A stretch of DNA of 64,000 bases from Allomyces arbusculus (GCA_027604705.1 JADHYV010000020.1:124001-188000); one strand, 5' to 3'; shown: positions 12,112 to 26,071, numbered from the stretch's first letter. The notes: generated from the letters alone by a model not told the origin. Program-made: numbers and translations.

Positions 12112-12123
12112 TTACAGCGCCAT
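12112..12123 (-). promoter_or_regulatory. Four-codon upstream ORF (M-A-L-stop) in GCN2 leader
   Basis: On the minus strand ATG GCG CTG TAA ends about 93 nt before the GCN2 start codon. If the transcript begins upstream of it, ribosomes would meet this minimal ORF first. A role is inference; the transcription start is not known. Confidence 0.35.
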
Positions 12124-12825
12124 AGTGATGGCGGCTGCCGTCGATGACCGGCGTGGCGGGTTCAGAGGGCACAGGACGAGGGCCGCCGGGAACGGGGCCA
12201 AATGAGTTGCTGGAGTCGCGGCCTCGAAGGTCGGCGCGGCCGGTGGTTGGTGGTTGGTGGCTGCTTGTGCGGCCAAGTGGTCGTGGCGAACGGGCTTCTT
12301 AAATGGCGGCGCAGTTGGATCCGTCGAACCGGAGAAGAGTGCGGCAAGTCGTGGTCTGAGTGGCGGCGGCTCGTCGCCGTCTTCGTCGTTGTCGACTCCG
12401 CGTTCGCGTTTGCGGCGGCCGGCGACGCCGTCCACCGCGAGCTTGCCATCGGTGTGACGGTGACGTGCCACACTCGCCAAAGGTGAGTCGGGCCGAACAC
12501 GTGGCTTTCACGCCATGTCCCTCACCCTCTGTGAGTCACCGGCTCCGCTGTCTCGCGCTTCCCCTCTTGCAACGGTGGTCCGTGCCCTGCCTCGAGCGTT
12601 GGCCGAGGCAGCACGCGCCGTCCTCGCGCTCCAGGAGAGTTCTTTCATCTCAAAAATGCCTATGTCATAGCTGAGAGCCGTGATCCAGAGAGATTTAGAG
12701 CATCAACAATAGCGTGCACCAACTTGCGAAAAAAAAAAACTCCATTGAACATGACGGCAATATATATACAGGCAACGCGTGAAGTACTCTGGGGAGGTAA
12801 TCATCGACAAACGGGGCACAATTCA
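12124..12825. other. Intergenic / GCN2 5' region, no supported gene
   Basis: Minus-strand open frames of 110-122 codons span about 12162-12500, but none starts with a well-placed ATG and none resembles a family. A run of ten A at about 12728 and a TATATATAC stretch near 12762 sit just beyond the 3' end of the siderophore gene and may be its polyadenylation region. Confidence 0.4.
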
Positions 12826-15100
12826 CTACTCGGCCGTTGCCACATCTGGCGCTTGACCCTCCTCGCCACTCTCCACCTCCCCCTCCTCGTCACCGACAAA
12901 CAGCAGGTTCGGCACGCTCTCGTACATGTAATCGCGGTAGAGCCCACCACATTTCATCCGCAAAAATGCCTTGGCATCCACATCGCGCTCGTGCAGCCAC
13001 GCGCGCGCCAGCGGGTGCGCGTCCCCACCAAATGGTACAAGCTCGGCGCGCACAGCCTGACGCACAATCCGCCACGCCACTCCCGACTGGTGCAGATCAA
13101 GCACGCGCGCGAGCCGGTGCAAATGGCACGCGACCATCGTGTGATACGCGACGCGGTACGCGGCCTCGGGCGACGCTGCGAGTTGAAACGATCCGGGACG
13201 CAACTTGTCGGTCAAGTCGTCGCATTCGGCCAGGGCCGCGCGGTAGGTCGGCACGTGCACAAGCGCGCCGCCATAGTCCCGCACGGCGAACCCGACCAAC
13301 ATCGCACTGTCGCCTTGCTTTGCGGCCGGCCGCACGCGCAGCAGCATGTTTTGCCCGTGGCCCTCAAACGCAAACGCGTACTTGGCGAGCGGCGGGACCA
13401 AGCACTGCACGAGCAATTTCGCGTACTCGGTGAACCACGGGAGCCGCTGCGCGAGTGACTGCAGTCCAAACGCGCGCACAACGTGCGGCACGCCCGTGGC
13501 CAAGTCGCGCTCGACGAGCGCCGCGCACAGAATCACGTTTTCGCCATGCGGCGCCAGAAGGCGTTCCGGGTCGGCGCGCAGGACACAGCCCATGGCCTTG
13601 GCAATGGTCTCGTCTGGGTGGTCGAGCCCAATCGACGCGAATTCGTCAATCGGAAAGAGGAAGCTGCGGCCTTCATTGACAATGTGCGCCATGGCGGACA
13701 TGACGGGCGCGTTCTGCACCGTGTAAGGAGAGACGGTGCGCATCGCCGACGTGATGGTCATGGAAATCGAAGTCTTGACGATCGCGCCGTCCGGGAACCA
13801 CTGGTCGTTGGGTACGACGAGCGTGCGCGTAGATGCCTGCGCGAGCGCCGGGATCCGCACTCTGAGCGACACGAAGTCAGGGAAGTTGGCGCGCACCCAT
13901 GCCGCCTGGTGCCCGTGGACCGGGAACAGGACGTGGTCGGCCGGTACGCGCGCCGCATCATGCGACGGCAAGTGTTCGAGCAATCGCGGGTGCACATCCG
14001 TGAGCCAGGTGCCGTGCGCGTGCACGCGCTTGAGCGGCACGGCGAATAGGACCAGGTCCGGGAACTGCAGTGCGTGCATGCCGTCGGGCGTCGGGGAAAA
14101 CGCGAGTGGGGCCGTTGCACGGCGTGTGCGATGCATCTATCAGGACCGTTGACGGGATGGGGCATGTCAGTGAACTATCTAATTTCTGGAATCATCCAGC
14201 TGCGTGATGGGCGCAACAGAAATTGGGACCACCGATCGCGTGTGTCGCCAACCCTCAAATGGAAAGATGACGCGAGACGTACCGGATGCGTCGCGTGCCC
14301 TTCGACCACGGCATTCTCCCAGTCGAGAGACGACGACGTGAGTATTGGCAGTTTGCCGTGGTGCGGCGGGTGCTTGAAGAGAATGGCTGTGCAGTCACCA
14401 CATGCGAGGGGAGTGTCAACCATCGTTGAATCTGGCGCAGGCTACCACCACCTATCGCAAATTGAAGGGCACCTTGAATCTGCGCGCTCGAGGCCAGCTC
14501 GTCGCGAATCACGGCCGCGTTGCTGGCCGGCACCTGGTTCCAGAGTGCAACAATGTTCCAGACGGCGCACGGGTCAACGGTCGTGGTCGCATCAGCGCCA
14601 GTGCGGGACCCGTTCGTGCGCCCATGGCGAGGCACCACGACAAACGATGCGTTGCTGACTAAGTCGTCCGGGTCGAGGCATCGGATTTGCGCGTTATCGG
14701 GCCGCGTGGGAGGCACGACTCGCAGCGGAACCAGAATCGCTGCGACCTTGCTGCTGCTGGTACTGCGAATGGCAACGGGCGCCTCGAGCCGCGCCCATGC
14801 GACGGGCGGCGTCCTCGCCGCCGGTGCGCTGATACTGGAATTGGGAGCCGACTTCACGGGAGCGGCGCGCTCGGCGGTGTTGAGGCCGATGGTAACCAAG
14901 TCGAGCAAAATGGCGTGAACGAGCGCCTCGTTGACGAGGCAGGCGATGAGCCGCGACGCCGTGGCAAACTGGGCCTTGTGTTCGAGGGAGTCTTGCGCAT
15001 CGGTATGCAACAGGTGAAGCTTGAGCGCGCCGAGAGCGGTCGTGCCGGGCCTGGCCCGGGTGGAGGTGGAGGTGCGAGTGGACGTGATGGAAGGCGCCAT
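12826..15100 (-). CDS. IucA/IucC-type (NIS) siderophore synthetase
   Basis: NRPS-independent siderophore synthetases adenylate a carboxylate, usually citrate, and condense it with an amine or alcohol to build siderophores such as rhizoferrin or aerobactin. Exons on the minus strand: 15100..14473, 14386..14283, 14136..12826, giving 680 residues. The start at 15100 has a strong context (CCAACCATGGC). Splicing rebuilds WENAVVEGHATHPMHRTR, the family's EGHP.HP..K/R signature. Later come the nucleotide-binding KTSISMTITSAMRT, then FAFEGHGQNMLLRV and RDYGG, the conserved H.QN and RD.GG elements. Intron 1 (86 nt, donor GTGCCC) is the least certain junction; a 41-nt alternative keeps the same frame. 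Host-like introns show it is a resident nuclear gene. Fungal precedents exist (rhizoferrin synthetase of Mucoromycotina). Product and substrate cannot be read from sequence. Confidence 0.85.
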
Positions 15101-16069
15101 GGTTGGCCGGTAATGAATGGCGTTTGGAGCTGGAGCAAGAGCGCCGAACTGATCGAGCCCCCAATTGGCGACCACGATGGCAGCGCAGACGAGAGCAACG
15201 TTGAAGGGCACGATGCACGATCAGAGCGGCAAGGGGATCGCACGGTTTATATATCTCATGCGCGTCGGGGCCAGCACGCGCGCGCACAAGCATCGATGCC
15301 GCTACGATAGTGACTTGACCGGCGCCCCGCTTTGTCGTCTTCGTCAAGAAAACGTGCATGACATCGTTGCGCGACTCGCCCTCGCGCCAAGCGCCTGCTT
15401 TCCCGCACAATAACGCGCGCAACCGGCGCGCTGCCAGACGGCGGCTCAGGAGGGGTGGTGGTTCGCGCTGGTGCGCTCTCTGCAGTGGCACAGAGGCGCC
15501 GGATCGCGGTCAAGGTTGCTGTTTGATGGCACACTGATTACTCACGGGCCGGGCCCCCGCATCCCGAGTCCAGCTTCAACTCCTGTTTCTGCCAAAATTG
15601 TGGTGGTGATGGCACGCGTCCTTGTCGAGGCCTGCCCGACATAATTTTCCCACGGAGGAAAACCGGCCATGGTCGCCCAGAGCCAAGAGGCTGTCGTGGT
15701 CGGCTGTCATCGCGATGCGGAGGCACACTGGGGCACGTGTTCAGGGGCCGACTGACTGCTCGTATCTAGCGCTCTTTATGGTGGCCGCGACCATCTCAGC
15801 GTCGTTGGTAATGCACGCGCCGTGACGTGAATGGATATATTCCTTGCCCCAGATCACAAGTGGGGAGGGCCGAGGGAGTCTCGGCGTTCTGGCTCCAACC
15901 ACTTCAGACGGACTTCGCGAAGGGCCTCGATCCGTCGCCACCCCCCACAGACACACGGTCGTGCACGCAACACACGCGCATGCGAGCCAACAAACCGGCC
16001 CGGTCGATATCTCACTTTCCAATCGCAGCCCTGTCGGCCCGCACGCACCCCGCCGCGCCGTGGGAGAGC
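15101..16069. other. Intergenic, nothing recognised
   Basis: Promoter side of the siderophore gene and 3' side of the membrane-protein gene. Overlapping open frames on both strands are GC-driven, without a good start or a recognisable product. Confidence 0.5.
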
Positions 16070-17434
16070 TCAAGACTCTGGCCCAATCAGTCGAAACGAC
16101 CGCGGCGCCGCAGCCGCGTTCCCACCCGCCCCCATCGCGTGCGAGCGGAGCAAAAGCGCGGCCGGCACTGTCGCCGATTCGTCATCGATGCGCGACTGCG
16201 CTCGCACATACTCCACCGTCGCAACGGCTCCAAACGAGACGCGCGCGACCGGTTCGATCACCGACCAGATAATCCACCGCACCAGCGCGCGCACAAGCAC
16301 ACCGATAATCGCGACGAGCTCGTACCCGATTTGACCGACAGTATCGATCTTGGACGTGGGTGGTCGCGCGGGGTGCTCGGTCTTGGCCGGCACCGTGTCG
16401 GCAGCGGATGTCCATGCAAACCAGTCGTCGCGGATCGTGACAATGTGTCCAAGAACCTGCGCGATCCGGCGCGCCACGTCCGGCGAACTTGCAACGGCGC
16501 GGTTGGCGACGGCGTCGGCGACGTCGAGCCCCGCATCCGATAACGCCGTGAACGCGGCCATCCCGCCGACCCAAGTCAGGACTACGGGCGCGTGCATTGA
16601 CGTGAAGTAGCACAGCGCTATCCACCCGACGAGCGCGGCGCCGGGGGTCACCCACTGCCACTCGAGCTGTCGCCGCCGTTCGGCAGCCGATGGCGGCGGA
16701 AAAGCAACCGACGCTCTCATGTGGTTCGGTAGGAGGCCCGCTGCTACGACGAGGATTCGGGACGCGACGAGCAGACGGGTTACGGCATTGAGAAGCCGCT
16801 GGACGCGGTCGGCGCCCTCAAAGATTATGTCGTGTAGCTCGAGCAGGTCCGTGACGAGCCCCGTGACCGCGTCTTGCACGTTGACGTTGGCACCCGGCGG
16901 CGGCGAACTTGGGGCCATCGGCACCATTTGCGGGGAGGGTAATGGTCGCGCCGTTGGCGCGAAATTCGCGAGCCCGTGGTGCGTGACGGGCACTCCGGCA
17001 GCGTGGTGGTGCACGACCGGCACGCCCGTGCGATCCGCGGCTACCGTGGCGGTCGCAACCGGCTGGATCGCCGCGACGGGCGGGAGCTCGACCGTGTCGC
17101 CCGTCGTTGGCGAAATCGGGTCGTTGATCGCAAAAGCGCCGACCGGGTAGAGCACGCATCCAGCCAGGACGGGCGCCGCGCAGAGCAACAGGCGCGTCTG
17201 GAAACACACGGCCGTCCAGGTCGTGAGTGCGAGCGCCACGTCGATCCCGGCACCTTCGCCGCGCCACATGAGCAGTCGAGCAGCGGCACGCGTCATGACG
17301 GTCAGAGTCTGCGTAACCGTGCGCGTGTGCGCGAGCGCCTCGAGCACGCGTGCCGGCAGCAGCGCCGCGGCGAGGCCGGCAACCGACGAGGCCGACGACA
17401 GGAGTGCGGCGGCTCGCGCTGATGGGGCAGGCAT
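16070..17434 (-). CDS. Multi-pass membrane protein, Pex24/Pex23-type peroxin-like
   Basis: Single-exon protein of 454 residues starting at a strong ATG (TCCACCATGCCT). The N-terminal third has hydrophobic helices around RAAARLLMWRGEGAGIDVAL and RLLLCAAPVLAGCVLYPVG; a WR-containing helix pair of this kind recalls the Pex24p domain of fungal peroxins Pex23/24/28-32, which act at peroxisome-ER contacts. A low-complexity linker follows, then a helix (LELHDIIFEGADRVQRLLNA) and more membrane segments (residues about 235-285 and 365-395). The resemblance is by pattern only; a reticulon-like or unrelated ER membrane protein is possible. It lies head-to-tail behind the CCDC13-like gene. Confidence 0.5.
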   Translation of the reverse strand: MPAPSARAAALLSSASSVAGLAAALLPARVLEALAHTRTVTQTLTVMTRAAARLLMWRGEGAGIDVALALTTWTAVCFQTRLLLCAAPVLAGCVLYPVGAFAINDPISPTTGDTVELPPVAAIQPVATATVAADRTGVPVVHHHAAGVPVTHHGLANFAPTARPLPSPQMVPMAPSSPPPGANVNVQDAVTGLVTDLLELHDIIFEGADRVQRLLNAVTRLLVASRILVVAAGLLPNHMRASVAFPPPSAAERRRQLEWQWVTPGAALVGWIALCYFTSMHAPVVLTWVGGMAAFTALSDAGLDVADAVANRAVASSPDVARRIAQVLGHIVTIRDDWFAWTSAADTVPAKTEHPARPPTSKIDTVGQIGYELVAIIGVLVRALVRWIIWSVIEPVARVSFGAVATVEYVRAQSRIDDESATVPAALLLRSHAMGAGGNAAAAPRSFRLIGPES

Positions 17435-17836
17435 GGTGGATTCGCTGAATGGGCGGTGGTTGATGCTGAACGTGATCGAAATGTTGGGCAGAGACGAGAT
17501 GACAGCGGTCGGTGGGTCCGCGCAGTTGCGACTTGAACCGTAACAACAGAGAGCAATGCGAGCCCCGCGCGTGAGCCGGTGATGAAGGTCGGAAACGCGC
17601 TTGGAGAGTGCGGCCAGTCGTCGCGCCGTCGTCGTAGTGAATGGTGTTGGGACAGGATGGGCACCAGCTGGGGTGATCGACCGCCGTCGACTTCAACGTG
17701 CGAACACACCGCTGAGCTTGAGCAGTTGAGAACCACGACGTCAACGAGCCAACACAAAGCCGCGCACGATCCAAGCTGGTCAACGCGCAATATCGAATAA
17801 ATAAGTACACATAGATTTGCCAGAGTCTCGTCCAGT
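17435..17836. other. Intergenic, no gene seen
   Basis: Between two minus-strand genes; holds the presumed promoter of the membrane protein and the 3' UTR of the coiled-coil gene, including AATAAATAAG near 17795 on the plus strand. Confidence 0.5.
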
Positions 17837-19809
17837 TCACACGACCATCCCGGTTGTCGGCCCCACCATTCGCTCCGCTCCTACGATCGACCTGCTCAGC
17901 GGCGTGTCCAGCCCGCCCGGCGTGCTTGGTGCGCTCCCGCGCGGCGCGACATGGTGGTGATGCGGCGACACGCCTCCACGCGCGTCGATGTCGGCACCAG
18001 CGCGCTTCTGAGGTGCGGGCGCCGGCTTGCTCGTCCGCTGCGCGAGATGCAATGCGCGCTTGGCGTCGTCGAGCATGCGGCAGTACATGGTGAGCTCGCG
18101 CTCCTTGGCCTGGTTGGTCGTTTCAACCGTCTGCCGCAGCACCTGCACCTCGTCGCGCAGCACGTCCACCTTACCGCGCAAGCGCTTGATCTCAGCCTCG
18201 TACGCGTCGCGCTCGGTCGGGTTGAGCACGGCCGTCGCGGGCCCGTTGCCGGAACCATTAGCAACGGCGGGTCGTGCCGTTGTTGCCGGGCCCGGGCCGT
18301 TCGCGTGGCCCGGAGCTGGCGGATGCCACTGTGCGCGCGCACGCCGCTCCTGCTGCAGCTGAATCTCGAGCCGAGCCAGTTTCGCGTCTTTGGCCTGCAA
18401 GTCTTCGGAAAGGACGCGCCGCAACTCGCGCAGTTTCGCCAGCTCGAGCTGCGCAGCCGGATCCACATTTCCCGGCGACGTTGGGCGCACGGGCGTGGGC
18501 GCGGGCCGCATCACATCAGTCGGCACCTGAAGATACCCACCACCCGACGAAGACGATGATGTGGGTGCGATGGCCTCACCCGCCGACTTGGCCGCACCGC
18601 GGTGCCGGAGCAGCGCCGTTTTCAACTGCGCAATCTCGTTCTGCAGCGCCTGGATCAGCTTGTCGTCGGTTTCTGATTTGGCGACAATCGTCTGCAGCTT
18701 GGACCGCACGTCGCGCTGCGCTGCCGCCAGGTGCCGGTTGCGCGCGTGTAGCGCCTCCGTCGTCTTGGTCATGACGGCCACCTCGTCGCGTAGCCTCGTG
18801 TTATCGGCGGCCAAATCGGCCACGTCGGCGCGCCGCTTGGCCTCGATGCGGCGCAAAAGCGCAACCTGCGGCGTCGCGTCGTCGATATCGTCGGTGCCGG
18901 TGGCGGGCGGTGCGGGCGTCGCTCTGGTCGGTGTCGGCGTGTGCTCGGCAGCATGGTCGAGGCGGCGCTGCAGCTTCTTGACCTTGTCACGAAGAAGCGT
19001 AATGAGTTGGGCGCGGCCCTTCCACGTCGGATCCGAGACGGCGCGCGAAAGCGGGACGCCGTCCCCAATTTCCGCAGCGAGTGCGCGTTGCAATCGCGCC
19101 ACGTCGGCCCGCAGACCCACTGTGACCGATTTCTCCTCGTCGAGCTTGCGCTGCAGCGCCGCCAGCTTCTCGCGGTCCCGATTCGGCTGCTGCTCCTCGG
19201 TCGGCGAAGCGGTGCTGCGCGACGACGAGCTCTTTGGCTTTTTGGGATCAGTCGCGGGCGAGCGAGCTGGAGCTGCCGCGGCTTGCACAAGGTCGGCGAC
19301 TTGCGCCTCGAGCTTGACCGACTTGGTGCGCTCGCGCTCCAGGACGACCGTGAGCTTGCGTACGCGCTTGGAGAGCTCAATGATTTTGGCCTCCTTCGCC
19401 TCGTCGGCCTTGGACTGGACCGGGGGCGGTGCTGCGTTTGATTGTGCTCCGCCTTGCTCTACTGACGCCAAAGACTAGATCAGAACCATGGGTAAGCCGA
19501 AATGGGGTGTTGGATCGGACCTTGCAGCTGAGCGTTCAAGACACCGATCTCCTTGGTCTTGAGCTCGAGCTCGTGGTGCAGGATGCGTGCATACTCTTCC
19601 AGGTCGCGCATATGGTCGTGTATGTTGCCGTCGGAGCCAGCACCCGAGTCGGCCGAGTCACCAGCGGCACGGCTGCTCGACGAGGAAAACTTGAGGGTCG
19701 ATGGGGCAGTCGACGGTGCCACTCCTGGTTTTTTCATGACGCCGGTCGATGCTGGATTGCCGCTATCATCCACCGAACGGACCGTCGCGGCGGCGGGATG
19801 GTGCGTCAT
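17837..19809 (-). CDS. CCDC13: CCDC13-like coiled-coil protein
   Basis: Exons 19809..19521 and 19461..17837 (59-nt intron, donor GTCCGA, acceptor CGTCAG) give 637 residues. Nearly all of it is coiled coil: heptads from HMRDLEEYARILHHELELKT onward, separated by Ser/Pro linkers. A conserved-looking block, GDGVPLSRAVSDPTWKGRAQ followed by a leucine-rich helix, matches my recollection of the WRGRAQ block in CCDC13, a centriolar-satellite/cilium assembly protein of about 700 residues. That fits the flagellar genes elsewhere in the window. Heptad repeats attract false matches, so the name is moderate confidence while the gene itself is good. Divergent from PIG-B with a 363-bp shared promoter region. 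Confidence 0.62.
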
Positions 19810-20172
19810 GGCTGGTCGACTTCTAGGTCCGGCGGTGAGCTGGCCTGGGGCGCGACGGATTTCCGCTGGACAATTCTGGCCGTAGTGCTGGTAGCTGTCA
19901 TACACACGGAATGGTGCAAATGGCGAGGATCGTGGGCACGAAGCGCTCGCACATGAACGAGACGAGCGCAAGGAGCACAGGGAAGAGATGGAAGCGCGAA
20001 ATGATGCGAGACATGTATTTGTACGCATGCGTCTCCCATGTGTTGCACGGGATCGCGACTTGACCTGTGCCGCTGGTCAGCCTGCTTGCGACGATGGCGG
20101 CCGCAAGCAACCAACGAAGCGATCACCATCAACCAGAATAAACGAGCTTGGAGCGCGTGCAAATCAAGGTCT
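19810..20172. promoter_or_regulatory. Divergent promoter region, CCDC13-like / PIG-B
   Basis: The two genes start 363 bp apart on opposite strands, so this interval must hold both promoters. I see no clear TATA box or known factor site. Confidence 0.4.
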
Positions 20173-22017
20173 ATGACGAGCCGACGCGTGTTTCGGACTC
20201 TGGCCCTGCTCGTTGTGTTCCGCGTCTGGAACGCCGTCAATGTCACCACGTTTTTCTCGCCCGACGAATATTGGCAAGCACTCGAGATCGCGTACCTCCT
20301 TGTGTTCAAGTACCGTCTCCACCCGTCAATGGACGATGGTCATCAACACAGCGACCTCACTGCGATGGACATAGATATGGCCACATGACGTGGGAGTGGT
20401 TGCCTGGGCTGCAACTGCGCGGATTCGCCCATCCAATGTACTTTGCCGCGGGCTACTCGGCTCTGAATTATTTTGACGTGGCCAATACGCCGCTCCTGGT
20501 TCGTTTGCGGTGTGGTGCCGAGGCCGCAGATTGCAACGGGGGCTCACCTCGATTTTGGATGACGGCCGTAGATTGCCTTGCCGAAAATCCAGCAGGGGAT
20601 CGTCGCTGCGTTTGCCGATTTCTTCACATGGCGGCTCGCCAATGTGCTGTTTGGGCCCAAAATCGCACAATGGACTCTGTTTGCGTCGCTCCTGTCGTGG
20701 TTCAACTTCTTTGTCCTGCCCCGTGCCCTTTCCAATTCCATGGAGGCCGCGTTCTTTGCCGCGTCCTTGTATTTCTGGCACCAAAAGTACCGTGGACCCT
20801 GTTCATTCCAGCAATGCCGACGTTCTCCACTCATTTTTGCATTGTGATCACGCAGACCCGCCAAGTACCTGTTCTCGATCGTATTCATGGGCCTCACCAT
20901 TCTGCTCCGCCCGACAAGCGCTCCCATCTTTGCGATGCACATGGCCTTCTCGCCTCCACCACGGCACCGCGCGTGGCCTCTCATCATCCAGCTCGTTCTC
21001 GTCGGCGCACTCTTCCTCGCTGGCTCCATCCTTGTCGACGACTGGGGCTACCAGACGCTCTACACGACCAAGAACCTCGCTGCCCCACATTCTTCGCGGT
21101 ACCCGTTTGTCGCCTGGAACTTTGTCAAGTTCAACGTGCAGCACGGCATCGCGTCGTACTATGGTGAGCATCCGTGGCACTGGTACCTGACCAACGCGCT
21201 CCCGACCCTGCTCGGGCCGTACCTGTTGCTTCTCCCACTCGTTGCGCGCACATGGATCTTGCACCCGGTCGTGGGCCGCGTCACGATCGGCACCGTCCTC
21301 ATGTACTCGTTCCTGCCGCACAAGGAGTTCCGTTTTCTCGCGTGTATTTTCCCACTGCTCCTGATCGCCGTCGGCATGGCGCTTGCTGTCCTCAACACGA
21401 AAACGCTCTCATGGCCGCTGGCCCACCCACCCGCTGACATTCTCGTGCGTGCTGCGCACCGCCGCGTGACGCGATTCTCGATAATGGCGACGCTCGCCGT
21501 CACCAGCTTTGCGCTCGCCATCTACACGGCGCGCGTGCACCAGCGCGGCGTCATCGATGTCATGTACTATCTCCGCGCGCAGATTGCCGCGAAACCCGAC
21601 GCCACGTCAATTTACTTTTTAATGCCGTGCCACTCGACCCCGCTCTACAGCTACCTCGGACGCAACGTGCGTACCGGGTGGCTCACGTGCGAACCGCCCG
21701 TGTTCATGGACGCGACCGCGCGCGCCGAGTACTTGGATGAGGATCGCGCGTTTTATGCACGGATCGAGCCGAGTTTAAAGGAATGGAACTGGCGCGACCG
21801 GTGGGCAAGTACCGCGCTCGGCGCGTCGACAGCAGCAGGGATCGCGGGGGTACCGGCGGGAGCGGCGATGGGAGACGCGCCGGCGTCACATGTGGTCGTG
21901 TTTGAGGACTTGTATCGCGTGCACAACGCGACGGGAGTCTTGGTCGATTATCGCGAGGTGCGTCGGATCTTGCTTGAACTGGTGGGGTTGGGTGTAGGAC
22001 TCACGGCCGGAATTTAG
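20173..22017 (+). CDS. GPI10: GPI mannosyltransferase III (PIG-B/Gpi10, GT22)
   Basis: ER membrane enzyme that adds the third mannose to the GPI anchor from dolichol-phosphate mannose. Exons 20173..20309, 20375..20498, 20572..20786, 20856..22017 give 545 residues. The N-terminal family block reads FRVWNAVNVTTFFSPDEYWQ, with the catalytic-loop Asp-Glu, and splicing joins VFKYGHMTWEWLPG across intron 1. IRP-like LLRPTSAP and the GT22 signature HKEFRF (about 21323) are intact. Several hydrophobic helices span the protein, as expected for a polytopic ER protein. Introns are 65, 73 and 69 nt, with donors GTACCG, GTTCGT and GTACCG. Confidence 0.93.
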
Positions 22018-22454
22018 TGCGCGCGTTTCTTCAACTCGCACGTGCACGACGATGCGCGGCGGCGCGGCGATGTGATCGTCTTGTGCCGACAATGAAGTGA
22101 TATCGTTGTTCGCTTCCGTTGTCGCATAAAAGTGTGCCCTCTCGATCCGTCCGCATCCTGCCGTCCGTGTGTCTTGGTCGTGCCCGCTGTCAGCCTTTCA
22201 TTCACGCTCCCGATCGCATCAGTTCGCGTTCTCTGTGACACTCAAATGTCCTCAACGGCCCCAAGCAATGCAAAAGAGGCCATTATAATATTCTCCCTCC
22301 ACCAAGTTCTCCGACGACGCGTCTCTCGATCGGCTCTTCCACTAAGTCCCGGGATCCTGCCCCCAAGCCAAGTCTTCTCCAACCCGACTCCAGCCAACCA
22401 ATCCACGTTCGCCCCTCCTCATCTTCGCGCTCTCATCTTCACGGCGCTCGGGAA
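22018..22454. other. Convergent intergenic spacer
   Basis: 3' ends of PIG-B (plus) and KIN1 (minus) face each other. No gene seen; presumed 3' UTRs. Confidence 0.5.
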
Positions 22455-25194
<2,740 letters not shown>

Positions 25195-26071
25195 GATGAC
25201 AGCGGAGGTGGTGGTGGTGGCGAGAGCAGCGGCAGCAGCTGACGAAAAAAGCAGGGCCGCGGTAGCGGCAGCAGCGTGGAGCGCGATCGACCGGGATCCG
25301 AGCAAGATTGGCCGGACAGAGAGAGTGACAGGGAGAGAGATCGAGGAGCACCAGAACGGGAGCGGAGGCGGGGCGCGCCGGGCGTCCTGATCGCGCGCGC
25401 CGTCTAGCCGGGTGATCTATCCAAGTCGGACCGTCGGTGATGGCGGGTCGAAGCACGCGCCGGGCCGGGTCGGGTCCGACGAGGACGGGCAGGCGGATTG
25501 CAGGCACGAAAGTCGGCCGAGCAGGATCGGGCAGCGCCGTGGAGGGCGGCGGCAACGCGACGGCGTGGGTCGAGAATCACGGTGGAGAGGGCGGCGAGGC
25601 GACGTGTCGACGGCAGCCGCGAGGGTACAGGAGCGGGAGGGGCCGAGGGCGCGAGTGCAAGAAGTGATGGGTAATGGGGTCGGTGCACGGGGAAGGTTGG
25701 CGGTAGCGGCGGCGCGGGAGAGGAGACTTGGATGGCCGGCGGCAGTCGGCGAGGGCAGCGAAGGCGGCGCGAGTCGAGAGAAGCGTTGCGCAGGGTCGTG
25801 TCCGCTCTCAAATGATGGAGACGCGCTGTTGCTCGCGGCCGTGATCAAGCGACAGCGGCAAAGCCGGTCGCGCGCGCTCGCTAAGCTGATGGCCCTCATT
25901 TTGCATTTTGGTGCGCGTTTTCATACACACGTGCCTTGACGTGACCGCGTCCCGGGCTCTCCCCAGCGCACTTTGCCCGCGCTTTGCCCGCGCTTTGCCC
26001 GCTGGAAGCCGGGCGAGTGAAGCTGAACGGCGCGCGCACAACTCCACGAAACAGCAGCAGAAACCCGATTG
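25195..26071. other. KIN1 promoter side, no gene seen
   Basis: Spacer upstream of KIN1 and downstream of the proline-rich gene. GC-rich open frames on both strands lack credible starts. It contains the 11-bp tandem repeat listed separately. Confidence 0.45.
25971..26002. repeat. 11-bp tandem repeat CTTTGCCCGCG x3
   Basis: Three consecutive copies of CTTTGCCCGCG (the last one base short), about 70 bp beyond the 3' end of the proline-rich gene and 780 bp upstream of the KIN1 start. Each unit resembles an E2F-type TTTSSCGC site with one extra C, which is only suggestive. Confidence 0.8.

Noticed and set aside
12112-12480. 122-codon minus-strand frame upstream of GCN2
   Set aside because: It opens at a TTG and has no ATG until its last codons, where it becomes the M-A-L upstream ORF; no recognisable domain.
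14387-14472. 41-nt alternative for intron 1 of the siderophore gene (ending CGCCAG)
   Set aside because: It keeps frame but is shorter than every other intron in the window; the 86-nt version with acceptor TGCACAG fits the size range and family spacing better.
12826-17434. Siderophore gene cluster including the neighbouring membrane protein
   Set aside because: The adjacent multi-pass protein looks Pex24-like, not like an MFS or ABC transporter, and is separated by nearly 1 kb; nothing else nearby fits siderophore export or uptake.
18561-19478. 305-codon plus-strand open frame
   Set aside because: Antisense to the CCDC13-like coiled coil; GC-rich third positions keep the opposite frame open.
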